This document shows, in pieces, positions 63,901-64,000 of a DNA stretch of 64,000 nt (position 1 is the first letter of the stretch; the number at the start of each line of letters is the position of its first letter). The stretch is from Rhodoferax sp. (GTDB lineage: Bacteria > Pseudomonadota > Gammaproteobacteria > Burkholderiales > Burkholderiaceae_C). The position numbers were made by a program, and so were the translations under genes. The stretch covers positions 124,001 through 188,000 of the forward strand of contig NZ_JAUYQD010000038.1 of NCBI RefSeq assembly GCF_030697375.1, written 5' to 3'. Below the pieces are notes generated by a model, which saw only the letters and a list, made by a program, of their open reading frames with translations, had not been told where the DNA came from and ran no database searches.

Positions 63901-63991
63901 GTTCAAATACTGCGCCGTGGCCCTGCGCCGTGGCGGGGTGCCGGCGCCAACGCCCGGCTACGGCGCGGCCCAGGGGGCTGGCGCTGCGTGA
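60989..63991 (+). CDS. fdsA: NAD-dependent formate dehydrogenase catalytic subunit FdsA
   Basis: 1000-aa molybdenum enzyme oxidising formate to CO2. It has an N-terminal [2Fe-2S] domain (Cys46, 57, 60, 74) and two [4Fe-4S] clusters (Cys206-216 and Cys249-259). The bis-MGD catalytic domain has its own cluster (Cys283, 286, 290, 317) and a Cys428 in HCTRLCHASS replacing selenocysteine. The C-terminal cap ends PTPGYGAA. The NuoG-type His-Cys3 cluster is not visible: residues 104-117 read SDMPDHGYKWNDSD. A Ser/Gly/Ala-rich linker (117-162) holds a hairpin element. The frame runs upstream to 60905, but ATG 60989 is right. Confidence 0.95.
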   Translation: MNTISQATSAVPTVEFTLDRQTVHAYEGESILKAAQRHGVEIPHLCFKDGLRADGNCRACVVEVAGERTLAPSCCRAVSAGMVVQATSARALKSQKMVLEMLLSDMPDHGYKWNDSDAGVAPGMSSGAAALGSTPGSSYASSKSSPGALPNTAGPGVVAAVGQHGELSMWADRMEVSVRPALAALRREQPQADLSHPAMAVNLDACIQCNRCVRACREEQVNDVIGYALRGAHSQIVFDLDDAMGESSCVACGECVQACPTGALMPKTLIGSQAVDKTVDSVCPFCGVGCLMTYKVRDNTIVAVEGRDGPANHGRLCVKGRFGFDYAHSPQRLTVPLVRKAGVPKDPEALQGLNRHTGDWSAVFREATWDEALALAAGPLKGLRDTHGRKALAGFGSAKGSNEEAYLFQKLVRTGFGSNNVDHCTRLCHASSVAALLEGVGSGAVSNQVNDVQHSELIFLIGCNPTNNHPVAATWMKNAVQAGAKIVVADPRGTDIGKHAWRSLQFKADTDVAMLNALIHTIIDEGLSDEAFIRDRASNFEALRDNVQGYSPEAMAPICGIPAQTLREVARAYATAQSAMILWGMGVSQHVHGTDNARCLIALATVAGQIGKPGSGLHPLRGQNNVQGASDAGLIPMMFPNYQRVTNAAAHAWFENFWETTLDKQPGYTVVEIMHKALAPDSDPHKVRGMYIMGENPAMSDPDLNHARHALASLSHLVVQDIFMTETAWLADVVLPATAWPEKTGTVSNTDRMVQMGRQAIDPPGQAKPDLWIIQKIAARMGLHWNYPGAHDGVAAVYEEMRQAMHAAIGGISWERLERASSVTYPCLSADDPGAPTVFIERFATEDGRVHLVPADIIPANERPDADYPYVLITGRQLEHWHTGSMTRRASVLDALEPMATASLCGDDLQALGLQPGDVVTVQSRRGQVAIHVRRDDGTPRGAVYIPFAYYEAAANLLTNAALDPFGKIPEFKYCAVALRRGGVPAPTPGYGAAQGAGAA
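61373..61446 (+). repeat. Inverted-repeat (hairpin) element inside fdsA
   Basis: Arms of 24 bases (61373-61396 and 61423-61446) are inverted copies with two mismatches: GCTG-C/T-ATTGGGCAGT-A/G-CGCCGGGC. The loop is 26 bases. It is read in frame as fdsA residues 129-153 of a low-complexity linker. It is not related to the 60-bp repeat. Confidence 0.8.
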
Positions 63992-64000
63992 ATCCCTTGG
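63988..64000 (+). CDS. Possible start of the next formate dehydrogenase gene (truncated by window end)
   Basis: A GTG at 63988 overlaps the fdsA stop (GTGA) and opens M-N-P-L before the window ends. In known fds operons fdsC, an FdhD-like sulfurtransferase, follows fdsA. Only 13 bases are visible, so this is a position-based guess. Confidence 0.25.

Overview
The window is bacterial chromosome from a betaproteobacterium, most likely a Comamonadaceae member of the Rhodoferax/Polaromonas/Acidovorax type. The reasons are GC-rich coding with dense co-oriented gene runs, Burkholderiales-type gene orders (ubiE-Tim44-ubiJ-ubiB-fmdB-DUF502-aspS; DUF3460-scpA; the cphA pair with an ABC transporter and DUF1854), NAD-dependent molybdenum formate dehydrogenase genes, and a roughly 60-bp dispersed repeat present seven times. 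No rRNA, tRNA, CRISPR array, prophage or insertion sequence is visible, and no gene-free stretch exceeds 300 bases.

Layout. 0.1-1.7 kb: UshA-like lipoprotein nucleotidase. 1.9-12.5 kb: ubiquinone genes (ubiE, ubiJ, ubiB) with Tim44-like, FmdB and DUF502 proteins, aspS, nudB, an EEP hydrolase with clsB, and folE. 12.5-16.4 kb: BLUF photosensor, EamA transporter, DUF429 protein, then a translationally coupled diguanylate cyclase and MinD/FlhG-like ATPase. 16.5-22 kb: moeB, ctpA and gpmA, with a divergent run of rhodanese, grxC, secB and gpsA. 22-29.8 kb: cyanophycin locus with cphA and a degenerate paralogue, divergent from an ABC transporter and a DUF1854 gene. 29.8-34.4 kb: a leftward run of DUF3460, scpA, panB, panC, a BioC-like methyltransferase and a binding protein. 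34.5-38.3 kb: nadC, nadA and a pabB-pabC fusion. 38.3-47 kb: a leftward run of metG, a DUF1275 protein, SulP, nadB, panD, a small unknown protein and hemN. 47-54 kb: four consecutive genes for exported proteins (Sel1 repeats, DUF3857/transglutaminase, DUF3142, parvulin). 54-59 kb: azoR/lysR, patatin, apbC and a second binding protein. 59.2 kb to the end: NAD-dependent formate dehydrogenase (fused FdsG-FdsB, then FdsA).

How the genes fit together. Much of the window is cofactor supply: NAD (nadA, nadB, nadC), pantothenate (panB, panC, panD), folate (folE, nudB, pabBC), ubiquinone, heme (hemN), molybdopterin (moeB) and Fe-S carriage (apbC). Formate dehydrogenase needs the last two and NAD. The cyanophycin pair looks like a division of labour: one paralogue keeps both ligase sites and the other keeps an HxxEH N-domain while losing its Mur-ligase P-loop.

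The strongest unexplained signals are: (1) the 60-bp repeat, which fills intergenic gaps, supplies a start codon (gpsA) and a stop codon (clsB), and is read through in the same frame inside metG and fdsB; (2) a separate hairpin element inside a Ser/Gly/Ala-rich linker of fdsA; (3) the complementary motif losses in the CphA pair; (4) the four-gene exported cluster at 47-54 kb. All family assignments were made by reading motifs, with no database search.
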